From: Torreya grandis
Lineage: Eukaryota; Streptophyta; Pinopsida; Cupressales; Taxaceae
NCBI GenBank assembly: GCA_037957365.1
Contig: JARHVA010000082.1
Span: 1,415,001-1,479,000, forward strand
Length of the DNA stretch: 64,000 nt
Direction: 5' to 3'
Under the pieces are notes generated by a model, which was not told the origin of the DNA, made no database searches, and saw only the letters and a list, made by a program, of their open reading frames with translations. Positions within the stretch are counted from its first letter, which is position 1. Each line of letters begins with the position of its first letter. The translations under genes were made by a program, and so were the position numbers. This document shows, one piece after another, positions 43,773-55,440 of the stretch.

Positions 43773-46110
43773 TTCTTCTAGTATTTTTTTCTCTAAGAGG
43801 ATATAAAGCTTATCTTGGTACTAAATTTAGATATTTCTTTGGATGGTATTTTTATTATACAAATAATTCCTCTAAAGAGGCTGACTATTCTTATAATTCA
43901 TATTATATATATACTTAAAATTATTCAGACTCACATTCATAGATGATGGATTTTCTAAAGTTATTTATGGATTTTTTAGTGGACTATTATCATCCAATAT
44001 ATTTCATCCACTTTTCTTCCATGACTGCTTGGATTCTCAAGGTATGAGCACTTTTGGATTTCCTAGGCGTGCTTGGCTATTTTGTGGCACCTTTTAAGCC
44101 TTTGTTCTTTACCACTATCTATTTAACAACTAGATGATTTCATTCTTCATCTAAATTGTCATGCTTAACTTGAGCAACCATGATTTTCTTTGAATATATC
44201 TTGATTTTTTCTAATTTTTTATAAACTCAAGGAAACAAGTTAAAATAAGTGTGATAATATTTCTTGAGTTCTTGTTAAGATTTTTTTTTTAATAATTCAC
44301 TTTCTAACCCTTGTTGGTTTTTACTCATTTTGACAAGGATTTTTGAATAAGTATGAACATTTGAATTAATTTGAGTCATTTCATTTTCGACATTTGTAAA
44401 GGCTTTTTGGGAGCATAATAACAAATAAGAGGTGGTTGACTCAAATTTTAAAGTTATAGACTCAATATTATGTATAGACCGATTCACACTAGAGGATTCA
44501 AATACTATTTCTATATAGACTTTTGTGTTTCACTTATAAAAACATACAAACTTTTCACACCATCTTGGACATGTAAAACGTCTTCAACCATATCGTCAAT
44601 GTTATGTTGTGCATACATATTCCACTATGCAATTCAATTTCTCGATCAATTTCTCTATTAAGCCTTGCTTCACACCTTACCCATAATTTTTTATTAGAGT
44701 AATAAATTGAGAATGATTATGTTATAAATCATCATCCAGGATAATAACTTATAACCTTTTTTGATTGAAAACCTATTTGGACATCATACTCTATTTTTTT
44801 CATCCAACTGCCTTGGTAGTTTCCTCTTTTTTGAGATCATACCATAGATCTCCTTTCTTATTAGTATCTTTATTTTTGGTGATTCTCCCCATTTCTTTTT
44901 ATCATCTTTTCGAATGAGCAAGTTTCCTACTTATCTTATTTGCTAATAGATCTAATAACCAAGGATATATATTGCTTAAAGACGCAAAATTGTGCTAGAG
45001 ATTAAATTTTTAATAGGTTATAATAGTAATATTTTAGAGGAGATAACACTAAAAATAGACTCATCATTTAATATTTTTGCTAGAGATTTGGGTTCTTTGG
45101 CACTGTATCTTAAAATAGGCTTATTACTTTGAGGAAAATTTATCTAGTACTTAGCATCCTATGTAATTGATGTGGTTGGTATTGTTGTATGCAATTAGTA
45201 TCATCAATGCCTTTGGGCAAATTTGATATAGAAGCTATAGGATCTAGGAGACCAGTGAGACTAATGGCATCACAAAAAAGAACAAGGTGTGGCTTAAGAG
45301 AAAATATTGATCCATAAATAGGTAAATCTTAAAATAAAGAAGTAGGATCTTCAATATATTGAACCAAATGGTATCCTATATTGAAATCCATTGGATCAAT
45401 ATGTCAGCTAAAATCAACAAGATTTATTGATCCAAGTGGGTATCTAACACCTTTAGGAAATTTAGATGAAGGATCCATAATATTAATCAATCTAAAAGTA
45501 TATCTCTTGGCTATGGTAGCATACACTAAATCTGAGATTAATTGAACATCCTTGAGTCCCTCAAAATAATAAATAATTACATATGTGTTTATCATTGAGT
45601 CCCACAATAAAATTAGGTTGAATACAACAAATACCATCATAATTCAATATTCTAGTAAACTCATTTACTATGTTGTTGCCCCAATTTGGGTTTCTAACTT
45701 ATTTTTAGGTAGAAAAGTATCTAGCCCCTATGTCATAGTTAAAGTGGGGATGGATGAAAATGTACATATGGGAATATGGAATATAATAGTAACCTTTCTT
45801 ACTCTAGGACTTAACATCTAGTTTTGTTACAAAAATAAGGAAGACATGACACATGCCTTCTCATTTAACCATAAATTTAAAAGATAAACTTAAGTATGTT
45901 TTCTTGTAACCCCATTTCTAAATACAACTCAAAATTATTAACTATAGGGAAAGATATTTTACCATCTTTTTGAATATCATAACTAATTTCTTCTAAGAAG
46001 GAATGAAGATGGACATTTCTTAATGAACTATAGGGAAAGATATTGAACCATCCTTCTAAATATCATAACTAGTTTCTTCTAATAAGAAATGAAGACAAAC
46101 ATACTTTTAT
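43773..46110 (-). pseudogene. Endogenous caulimovirid-like remnant, movement-protein part
   Basis: The minus-strand reading starts with a duplicated segment (46105-45941). In two overlapping frames it gives GICCIQPNFIVGLNDKHICN (about 45655-45590), with the look of the core of plant-virus 30K-type movement proteins. ISDLVYATIAKRYTFRLINI and SSKFPKGVRYPLGSINLVDF (45545-45405) follow. A helical, possibly coiled-coil frame (44487-44275, with KMSKNQQGLESELLKKKS) comes next, as in the region between movement and coat proteins of caulimovirids. Stops and shifts are many. The coat-like half is at 7290-8975. The assignment rests on order and short motifs, so it needs profile searching. Confidence 0.4.
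45941..46105. repeat. 86-bp tandem duplication in the caulimovirid-like remnant
   Basis: Two units start with ACTATAGGGAAAGATATT at 45941 and 46027. Each continues to ATATCATAACTA-TTTCTTCTAA and then AAATGAAGA or GAATGAAGA. Confidence 0.75.
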
Positions 46111-46440
46111 AAGATTGGCTTGAGCTATCCATTGTTAAAAGTACTCAAACACATAAAACTCTAGATAAGAATGAATTCTTAACTGAAAGCCTGTTTTGAA
46201 GACTTAGGTGACTTATGTAGTATCCTCTATCTGCCTTCTTTATATGATGAGACTTACTTTTGTTATGCTTCCTTAACTCCCTTACTACAATGTTTCCACA
46301 TTTTCTATAACTTTATTTTCAAATAAAATTGAATATAAATGAACATAAGTTATCATGAAAGTTATTTCCTCATTCATTCAATGGATAACATATATAGATA
46401 GCTTTCAAAGGGATAGATTTGAAAAATGTGTAACTAAATA

Positions 46441-47150
46441 CATGATTGTGTTGTAATTGGGTTAATCCCATATTGGTAATAATTGTGAGATAAGGATGAT
46501 TTATTAGGAAATAAACTCAAAAAGATCTTTACCAATGGGGAAAGAGGCTAGAGGGAAAGAATCCCAAACTAGTGAATTACTTTCACCATTCCCGTTATTA
46601 AAAAATAATTATGGTGGTTGTGTGCTAAAGTGGGTCCCTTTGCCTTGTGATTATTACCAAAAATACATAGAAAAAAGTCATTTGGATGATCACTACTCAC
46701 ATTTGGGTAAAGACTAAAACATACACTAGTAAAAATTCCACAAAGTTCAAGATTTAATTAAAATTGCTTATGTAAGCCTTTAACTTAACATTAAAATACA
46801 TGATTGGGTTGTAACTAGGTTAACCTACATTGGTAATAATTGTGAGACAATGATGATTATTTGGCACTACACTCACCAAAAGCTTTGTTAATGAGGAAAG
46901 AGGCTAGAGTGTGAGAAGACCAAAGTGTTGAATTACATTCACCATTCCTCCCCCTACTAACAAATTATTATGGTGGTTATGTGTTAAAGTGGGTCTCCTT
47001 TGCCTTGTGATTATTACAAAAAACACTTGAGAAATAATGTCATTTGGGTAATGAATACTCAAGGAGTTCATTTGGATAATGGATAAAACATAATGAATAA
47101 AAATCCTACAAAAATTAATATCTAATTATAATTTTGTTATTTTTTGGGTT
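46441..47150. repeat. Tandem duplication of about 358 bp
   Basis: Unit 1 (46441-46798) and unit 2 (46799 to about 47150) share CATGATTG.GTTGTAA, ATTGGTAATAATTGTGAGA, GGAAAGAGGCTAGAG, TATGGTGGTT and TGCCTTGTGATTATTAC. The frame at 46535-46717 lies within unit 1 but is not conserved in unit 2, so it is not a gene. Such two-unit arrays often represent old LTR or satellite fragments. Confidence 0.8.
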
Positions 47151-49159
47151 AATATAGGTACTAAAAATTATTTATTTTTTATATTATATGTGTAGTTTTT
47201 CAATGTAAAATAATTTCTATGTATGAATTATTTTGTTTTTTAGTTGATTATTTCAATTAGGAAGGGCAATATTATTGCAGTATGATTACAATTGGGAAGA
47301 ACAATATATTTAAGGTGTTTATAGGTTAAAGACTAATAGCCATCAAGAGTCAGACCAAAGGAGTTACGAGACATTCAAATAGTTCAATTTTACCCTTTAA
47401 TTGTTAATTTTTAAATTCTTTAATTATTTTACCTAAACTATTTGATTGTTTGAATGGAAGGACATAATCCTAGTAATCCAAACTTATTTTAAATGGTGTA
47501 AAAAAAGGATTGTGTGCTTCTAAAACATGTGGGGCACCATGTCTCATAAATAGTGAATAAAATTTATCATTTATTTCTTGTAAAAATATATTTTAATAAT
47601 AATTTTTATTCTAGGTGCATGTAATTTTATTGATCAATCCTTTTATGGAGGGTTTAAATTTAACAGTCGACCCTAAGTGTAAAGTAGTTTTTAATAACAA
47701 TTATCCATTCAACATTTCCCTTCAAAGTTACAACAACCATATTTAAAGAAGGAAACATCAGAGTCAATATATATTTATATAAACATTCATAAATATTTAT
47801 ACAATCCTTAAGAAATTTTGACAAATGGCCCATGCTTTCCCTTTTTATCCCAGGCAATTTAAAAAAAATCCAACATATGTTACAATTGAAAAGAATAAAT
47901 ATACTCACTAATAAAAGGGTTGCCAAAAATATCGAGATATACTCTAAGAATAACTGATCACCTCCGCAAGGTCTAGTCATTAAGTTAGAATTCAATGGTG
48001 TAACAAAAAGAAACACTAGGTCAATGAGAGCTGAGGACATTTTATAGAAATGACAAAGTCTTCCCTTTGCTTGGTTACAGTGAAGCCTTAGGCAAATACA
48101 CCAACATCATCATCTAGGCTAAAGCTTTATGGAAAGGACTAAAGATAGCTCTTGACAATAATTGAACTGATATTGATAATAAAGTGGACTTAAGAATAAT
48201 ATAAGATTAATTTACATAAGATCGCATCAAAAATTGAAAGGTTTCTTTATTTCCACAATCATTCATATCATATGGGATAGAAACCAAGTGGTGGATCACA
48301 TCATCAACTTAAGGGAGGGAATAAAATCCTAGTAACTCACTCATAAAATGGTCATGCCCCCTCTATTAAGTGGCAAGATTAAATCCATAATTTCCAAATA
48401 TATTCATTTTCCAAATACCAACCATGATCATAATCATGATTTGACATAGGTCGGAGGGCATTTGTAATTTATAATTAATGAAATAAACCACAACAATATT
48501 GTTCATTATAAATAATTTGAGGGGAAGGGTTATGTGTCATAGATAAGGAGTTTAATAGCTCACCACCCTTCACTGATCTTATCTTTTTTGGTGAGCAATG
48601 AATGGCATGGTGAATTTCAAGACTACTTTTAGATATGCCTTCCCTTCCATTTATTTTCTAAAATATTTTTTGCTTTGTTTGTCTGGCTTACATTTGAAAT
48701 CAACTTTAATTTGTGTCTGTTGAGTTTTCATGTTAAGAATATATATGCTTGGAAATAATTTTTCCTTATCCAACTATTTGAGATTGTGTTGCTTTTAATA
48801 AATATAATTACCCCCTCCCTTGTTCATAAATCCTATTTTATGAAAGGTCAAAGTAACTATTCTATCTCTTGGATTCTTTTTTTGGAGTTTATTTAATTGA
48901 GTGAGATTCTCGTATTATGTGGGTAGTTTTGGGTCTCTTGGGATAATACAATTATTTTTTATTTAGAATAAAAAATTTCTCATTGTCCTTTGAGCACTTT
49001 GCTTTTGTCTAGAAACCATAAATGCATTCTAGATGCTGGGAAATTTTGTCATCTTGATTACTTAGAAAGTTTCTTTTTCCTCTTCTGCTATAAGTATAAC
49101 AAGATTTTTATTTCCCACATTATAAACTTATATAGGAAATAAATATCTTATGGCATATT
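47151..49159. other. Unassigned sequence
   Basis: AT-rich with no recognised domain. The minus-strand frame 47660-48040 (126 aa) is hydrophobic in its middle (SIFLATLLLVSIFILF) but has no recognisable family, and a chance origin cannot be excluded. Confidence 0.35.
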
Positions 49160-49796
49160 TCTAAGAGATTGACACAATTTTTGTATTTCCAATACTATAG
49201 GCATGGCAGAAAGTGGTGACAAGGCTGGACCCCCTAGAAGGACTAGGCAGAGTAACAATAAGGAATCTATAGTTAACAATGTAAAATAAATGAATAAAAA
49301 TATGAAAACCAAATACTGTATTGAGGATGTTCACAAATATTTTTCTGGGTTTGGTGAATGACCTCAAACTAAGACAATTTATAAATTCAAAAAAATTATT
49401 AGATAAAAACATTCAAATATCAACATATAAGGCTTTAAAATTATATAAAAATGCATTATTGGAGGGAATTAAGGATAATAAACTTCAAAAATGTATCACA
49501 AAGAATATATTCTAGGCTCAATCGGCTGATATGTTGGGACTATTGCCTTTTGATTTACTTTTGAGTGTTCTTGTTTGTGTACTTGATTACTTGTTCGGCT
49601 TGTACTATTACTATCTAGATGTTGCCATGATTCACATCATGCATCTTAGGACTTAATGTAATCACCTTCTACATGCTTCAATGATATATCTACCTAGACA
49701 TGTTTCTTCTCTATGTTACATGGTTCATACATAGATTATATAGTTATCTTATCCTTTTGAGGTAAGGTGACTGCCATTTTCTACTTCCCCTCACCT
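49160..49796 (+). pseudogene. Small 3' frame of element F, env-like position
   Basis: A good splice-acceptor-like stretch (TTTTTGTATTTCCAATACTATAG) ends at 49200, and ATGGCAGAAAGTGGTGAC follows at 49203. The frame gives MAESGDKAGPPRRTRQSNNK, then a stop. In shifted frames come NDLKLRQFINSKKLLDKNIQ and, at 49530-49620, a hydrophobic LGLLPFDLLLSVLVCVLDYL segment that could span a membrane. The polypurine tract follows within 200 bases. This arrangement (spliced small frame with a hydrophobic C-terminus just before the 3' LTR) resembles the env-like position of Athila-type elements. The protein family was not recognised. Confidence 0.35.
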
Positions 49797-49810
49797 CAAA
49801 AGGGGGGACA
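49797..49810 (+). other. Polypurine tract of element F
   Basis: CAAAAGGGGGGACA precedes TATTAGTAGGGGCATG, the probable LTR start with TG decayed to TA. Confidence 0.55.
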
Positions 49811-50060
49811 TATTAGTAGGGGCATGCCATAGAGGCATGTATTTTACATTTTCATAGTTCACTAGATTTATATATATAGTGGGGGCATGTTTTGGAAACA
49901 TGTTTTCCACACTTACACTAATTTTAGTTTCAAATATATGGTGGGGGAATGTTTTGGAAACATGTTCTCCACACTTACATGGATTTCAGTTTCAAATATA
50001 CAATGGGGGAATGTTATGGAAACATGTTCTCCACTCTTACATAGTTTGTAAATTGGCCAA
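49811..50060 (+). repeat. 62-bp minisatellite at the start of the element F 3' LTR
   Basis: Units begin near 49879, 49941 and 50002 with GTGGGGGCATGTTTTGGAAA, then CATGTTYTCCACACTTACA. An older diverged unit begins near 49815 (GTAGGGGCATGCCATAGAGG). Each unit contains the hairpin-forming CATGTTTTGGAAACATG. Confidence 0.8.
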
Positions 50061-50770
50061 ATTACACAGTTATATTATTCAAATGCATAGTTGTGGTAGA
50101 ATTATATACATTGGTACCATTACTATACCTAAGTCTTCACATGAGATATATATGAGGTGCATATGCTATGAAAAGGGTACCTAAATTACAAAATCAAAAT
50201 TAATTTCATATTTCCCATCACCCACTAGGTTGGATTTTTATGGACTATACTAAGCCAATCTACTACACTAATTGGTTCATTTTTGCTACGGTTGAGGTGA
50301 TTAAATCACTCAATCTTTCCAAGTTTATAGTTTGGGCTTGATTACATCATCCAACCTCACTAGATTTATATTGTGAGTTGACTTGGTTCACTCACACTCA
50401 CTACGTTATAAGTGTGATTAGGTTACACAATTGAGCTAATCTCAACTGCCAAGTGGCACCTCACTTTTAGTTCCAAGGTTGGGGGCAAGTTTTGTCTTTC
50501 AATATTTCTATATATATGCACTTTCCAGATTTATATTTGTCCTAATTTTAGCTTCAATCATTCATAATGATACATCTTTTCCAAATCAAATTTCCAAATG
50601 CCAATGCAATTACATTGACACACAGGTTGAATCCTAAACCTTATTCTCTTTCAATTTTAATCATTTCAAATGATTTTAATTTCAAATTATATGCACTAAT
50701 TATATACGATAACATGATCTTGGTTTTACGTTAGTCACCAATAAAGCACTCAATTTGGACTCACATGAAG
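50061..50770. other. Probable rest of the element F LTR
   Basis: No coding signal. A TATA-like CTATATATATGCAC at 50510-50523 could be an LTR promoter. The far LTR boundary was not found. Confidence 0.35.
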
Positions 50771-50875
50771 ATGAAGTATGTTATACACACCCAAGTATGT
50801 ATTTCTTTTCCTTTAAACTAGTAATTTCATTCCTAGATTCAAAGAGGGGAAAATGTAGATAATATTTTTGAATTA
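50771..50875 (+). other. Third copy of the conserved polypurine/LTR-start block
   Basis: GTTATACACACCCAAGTATG, CTAGTAATTTCATTCCTAG and CAAAGAGGGGAAAA lead into TGTAGATAATATTTTTG. This is the same order as 6045-6123 and, inverted, 1131-1215. It marks the 3' internal end and LTR start of a related element. Confidence 0.5.
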
Positions 50876-51262
50876 TATAGAACCTCAGTCTTGCACACTT
50901 AGCAAATACATATCATGCATGTACCTTTTGATTCTAGGCCTTCCCACTACTGAAAGGCTCACATACACTATCTCTTTGTGCCTATTGCTTATCTCTTAGT
51001 CTAACTAATGTTATTATAATGACTTAGACCTTTTATCATACCCAAAATGTTATAAACCCACTTATCTTATGTCTCTATAAGTTCTAGACTTGTGCCTATT
51101 TTCTAGCTTTCTAGACACTTACATCCCAATCAAACACTTAGGTCGATGCTAGTTTCCCATCTCAACACAAGTGTCTAGTGCCCTAAGTCATTTTATTTAC
51201 AAATGTAATGCATTCCTGTGGTCATCTTAAGTGATTTTATGTGTTATATTTTCCAAAGGGAT

Positions 51263-51264
<2 letters not shown>
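50876..51264. other. Probable LTR remnant, non-coding
   Basis: Sequence following the LTR-start signal at about 50858. No gene was recognised. Confidence 0.35.

Positions 51265-51323
<59 letters not shown>
51265..51323. repeat. (AT)n microsatellite
   Basis: An uninterrupted AT dinucleotide run of about 59 bases. Length is likely to vary between individuals, and assembly slippage is possible. Confidence 0.95.
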
Positions 51324-51326
<3 letters not shown>

Positions 51327-53399
51327 GGTCAATCTTTATTCATTCTTCACCTAGTAAAGACCAAATAACTCACAAGGCAACTTATCAAAAATAATTCAAT
51401 ATTTACATATCAATCATAAGGACAACACATATGCAAGTTTGAAGTACTGAAGGAGCATCCCATGAGCCACATTTACCAAGTTACAAGATATGTCACTCTA
51501 TGTACTTACTTATCACACATTGAATTTGTATGCACACATAAGCCAACACATAGGGGAGAACTACATAATTCTAAGGCCCTCTTTAGAGTATTGGATATGT
51601 AGGTAGTGCTCATTGATAGAGGGTTCTTTAGGGAAGCTAGACATTGTGTTCCCACTAACCCATTTTTTCCATAGCCACTATGAAGATGAAGATCTAGGGT
51701 TTTTCTATTTGAAAAGGAGCAATGGGCCATGATTCAAATCTAAACACACCAAAGCAAAGGTGACATAGGACCCAAAATATTTTAGGTGATTGCATCTAGA
51801 TGTAATAGGTATTTTGTACATGACACCTATGTCTAGGTTGGACATAAGCATCAACATAATCATGTAAGGTTGATGTAAGAGTTTGAGGTCACATAAGTGC
51901 TTAATTTAGAATATGATGACTAATATAGAATACACTTCTAGTCTGATTTCTTCCTATTATAGATCCATATATTTATTAGCATCAGAACCAACTATGTATC
52001 TTATTTTCATTATCATTGTAATATCTAGCATAGTTTTACTTTCTATTTTTAGCATATATCAACATAATAAAATCAATATATGTTTATCTAAGTTTTTAAA
52101 TTAATTAGCCTACTTTAGAGATAATATACCATCATTGTGACCTAGATTATCTCTACCCCTTTAAACCTAGATTATTCAATCTAGATTTTAGGTTTAAACA
52201 TATTACATGCAAATGGAATGGTGGAAGTGACAATAAATTTTAATTACATCTTGTAACCATGTTGGTATTGGTTCAAATCCATTGGCATAAAGTCAATGCA
52301 AGTGCCACTTTCTATTTTGAAATTGTATCCCTGCATTTTTTGAAAAGCTTGTTAAAATTATGTACAAAGACCAAAATAGCCTCAACTATATGCATTTTTA
52401 TCTTGCCATGATTTGATGGTGAATTACTCTGCCTAGTTTTTAAGGGAGAACCCCACAAGCCTTAGGTAGTCAAGGCTTTAGAGTCAATCCTATGGTTTAA
52501 AGAACTGATAAAGGTGAGGATAAATAAAATTGCTTTTAGTGACATTCGTATTAATTAAAATGATAGTATGAGGGTGGAAATCTTAACTTATTTGAAGAGG
52601 TGATGCTAAAAAAATAATAAGGTTTTTTTTATCAAGATCCATAAAGTCCAACATCAAAAAAGGATTGGAAATTTTGTTAGATTAAGAGAGTAGCCTTTGT
52701 GTCAAGTGGTGGTGTTATCGTGGAACAAGTTTGTTATAATTCTTGGTCCCATAGATTTCTTGGTATCATGGATGTTATTAAAATATTTCATTCATTCAAA
52801 ATTGAAAACTATAAGTTTTATGAATTACCTACCTTAATTCAAAATTTTATCTATGAAGCAATACAATCTTTAAAATTTATATAGATTTGATATTCAAAGT
52901 TATCCATAATTTTGATTTATTGAAACATAAGCTTAATATTTACCTTTATTTAAGGTTTAACAAAGATAATTTTTTGTCTTTTTTAATTATCCCCCTTCTT
53001 TCAAGTATAAAAAATTCAAAATATTTTTAAGTCAATTTGAAGTTTAATTGGGAGCCCTTGAGTGTTTGTCATGTTTAGCATTGAGTAGGGTTTCCTTTGT
53101 CACATCATCATTGATTATCTTAGCCCTATGGGACTATTAATCTACCTTTGAATTTATTATATTTTCACCTTGGGATTATACCCTTTAGGTGGCATTTTTG
53201 TTATTTAATAGGCTCCCCTTAGGGGATCGCACCATTTAATGCAACTCAACTGAGAGGAAGCAATCGTGGCACCAAAATGAGCATGAAAGTTTATTATTAA
53301 GGTATACCATGAGGTAATGTACCCCCTACTCAAGATTATCCTCTCAATGTTTTATCATATTTTCATGTTTTTGATAGTGCTTGTTAGTGACTTGAAACT
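51324..53399. other. Unassigned sequence
   Basis: No recognised domain on either strand. Short frames (51506-51730, 51913-52104, 52699-52884) have no recognisable family. Confidence 0.4.
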
Positions 53400-54500
53400 C
53401 ATACCCTTATAGGATATTTTTTTGGGTTGAATCCTAATTGAATCCATGATTTGAAGCTAGGTGCAAAAAAATTAGCTGCCCTAATGGAATCAAATTTTTG
53501 AAGATTCAAAATTTGACAAAGGGTTTATTGTTTTTCAAGTTTGAAAACTCTACTCAGTACACTACCATTCATAAGCATAGCCTAGTCTATGTGAGAAGCT
53601 CCCTACTGCTCTTTTCCCTTTAGACCTAATATTTTATCATCTCAGATAAAACCAAACTAAAGGTTTTGAGCTAGATAAAATTTCTAAGTTTAACTATGCC
53701 TTTTGGAATTTTCTAAAATAATTGGTAAAACCTTTAGGAAATTTTGTTTATTTCAATTCTAACTATTTCTTTATTTTTTATTCTCAACAATGAGTCTATA
53801 TTGATGTTAACTCTATCAAGACCTCCATGAGACCATTGATATCTAGATAGGCAGTCAAAATTTCACCCAAAGGGTTTGATAAATTAACCTTCCAAATACC
53901 TATTTTTGATGCCAAGATTTAGACCATGTGATTAAATATTTCCCTCTTATTGTTGCCTCTAACTCTAAACCCAAAGTGGCTACAAAAACCTCTTGCCCTA
54001 TGGTGAGGGTGAATGATAGTTGGAAGGGGGTGGGTCAGTGAAATAATAATAAAAATCAGATTTATAAAACTTCTATTATCAATAATAAGCACACTTATTC
54101 TACTAATATAATCACCACCACCTCTGATTCAACTTGCACAAGCTTCACCACCCAACCCTAATCTGACTATGACAAGTGCTCCCTAGACTGTCAATGCGAT
54201 TATGAAACCACAAAAATCTATGACTCTTGGGTTTTATTTGTTTCATACATAAGGAAAACATATGAAAATGACTATTATCCCATCTACAAACCCATGAGAA
54301 AACCCTCCCTCTCCACACTAAAAAATGACTTACCATTCAAGGAGTCCCTCTCTGTACAATGAACAAAATGAGTTTGTGTAACCTGAGAGGTGACCTATTG
54401 TGCTTGCATATTTTATCATGAAAATCCATCAACATACTTTCTTGAGCAACCTCTTTGTCATGTTATAAGGCCAAGAGGATGAAATTGTGAACCTTGATGG
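53400..54500 (+). pseudogene. LINE ORF1-like remnant (DUF4283-type)
   Basis: Plus-strand frames give LTKGLLFFKFENSTQYTTIH, then HSLVYVRSSLLLFSL (about 53510-53630), then a conserved LKVLSxIKFLSLTMPFGIF block (about 53660-53720). This follows the DUF4283 order of plant L1-type ORF1 proteins (FxxF-F.xE, then PWxv...LxLxPW, then WVxLxxLP.xFW). A Ser/Thr-rich tail and a frame with DSTCTSFTTQP...DYDKCS continue to about 54360. ORF1 binds element RNA. There are many stops and shifts. Confidence 0.5.
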
Positions 54501-55440
54501 TGTCTAATGAATGTTTTCTCTTAGAATGTTCATGGTTTAACTAATCCAACATGCAAGTACTTGGTATGGGATAATTAATCAATTTTTTTAGATATGCATC
54601 TTGTGTTTGCATGAATTTAAACTAACTAGGTTTTCCCCCTAGATGGTATCTAAATTCATCTAGTCAAATGCTTCTTATCATATATCCAGATATGGGGTGG
54701 GACACAGTGTCTTAATAAATATGATTGTGCCACTCTATGCATATTTTATGATAAATTGGGGATTAGATCCATCTAACCATGGACTTTGGATGGTTTTTAA
54801 TTTTTATGGGAGGCTCCTTGGTCTTGTGAATATTTATGTTTCCAATGATGTTGTTGAAAGGACAACTCTTTGGAGGTATCTGGCAGATTTTCTTCTCATG
54901 GCCCACTAGATTGTGTATGGGGACTCTAATATGATTGAATCACTAGAAGATAAGGAATTAATTATTTTTATGTGATGAACCTTTGGTGAAAAATAAGCTT
55001 GTTTTTATTTGTGCAACAAACTTACCCTATTTGATTTGAATCACCACTGTAGGCATTCCTCCCCTATGGATTGGTTCACTTGGTCAAAATTTCACCAAGG
55101 AAATTAATGTGTACTCAATATATTAGATAGGGATCTTCTCTCAAACCAAAATATCTTCTCTTTTGCTCAAAATTTTTATCATCTCAGGAGTGTAATCTTA
55201 GATTTCTATCTCTTGAATCATTAGCCTATCAAATTTTATGTAAAATGGTGTACCCCTCCCACCAAAATTTATAACAATAAATTTTTAATGATTACTTCCT
55301 ATTTGTAACATCCTCAAACCCTTGCCCACACCAAAAGAGTTTAGAACCTTGATTCTCATCCTTTTAGGGACACTGGGTGGATTGATTGGTGATACCATAT
55401 GATGAGTTGTAAAAATGGTCTAATCTAAGCCCCTAATACC
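54501..55440 (+). pseudogene. LINE ORF2 endonuclease remnant
   Basis: It starts with NVHGLTNPTCKYLVWDN (about 54526; the family has WNVRGLN at this point). It contains LWMVFNFYGRLLGLVNIYVS and NDVVERTTLWRYLADFLL (54785-54890), then IVYGDSNMIESLEDKE (the GDFN box reading GDSN, about 54912-54957). It continues with SVILDFYLLN, at the site of the usual SDHxPI motif, and ends in a WCTPPTKIYNNKFLM...RDTGWIDW stretch to about 55430. This is the APE-type endonuclease of plant L1 LINEs, which nicks DNA for target-primed reverse transcription. No RT follows, so the copy is cut short at its 3' side or interrupted. Confidence 0.65.

Noticed and set aside
47660..48040. 126-aa minus-strand frame with a hydrophobic middle
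   Set aside because: No domain, no supporting context; kept only as a note in the unassigned stretch.
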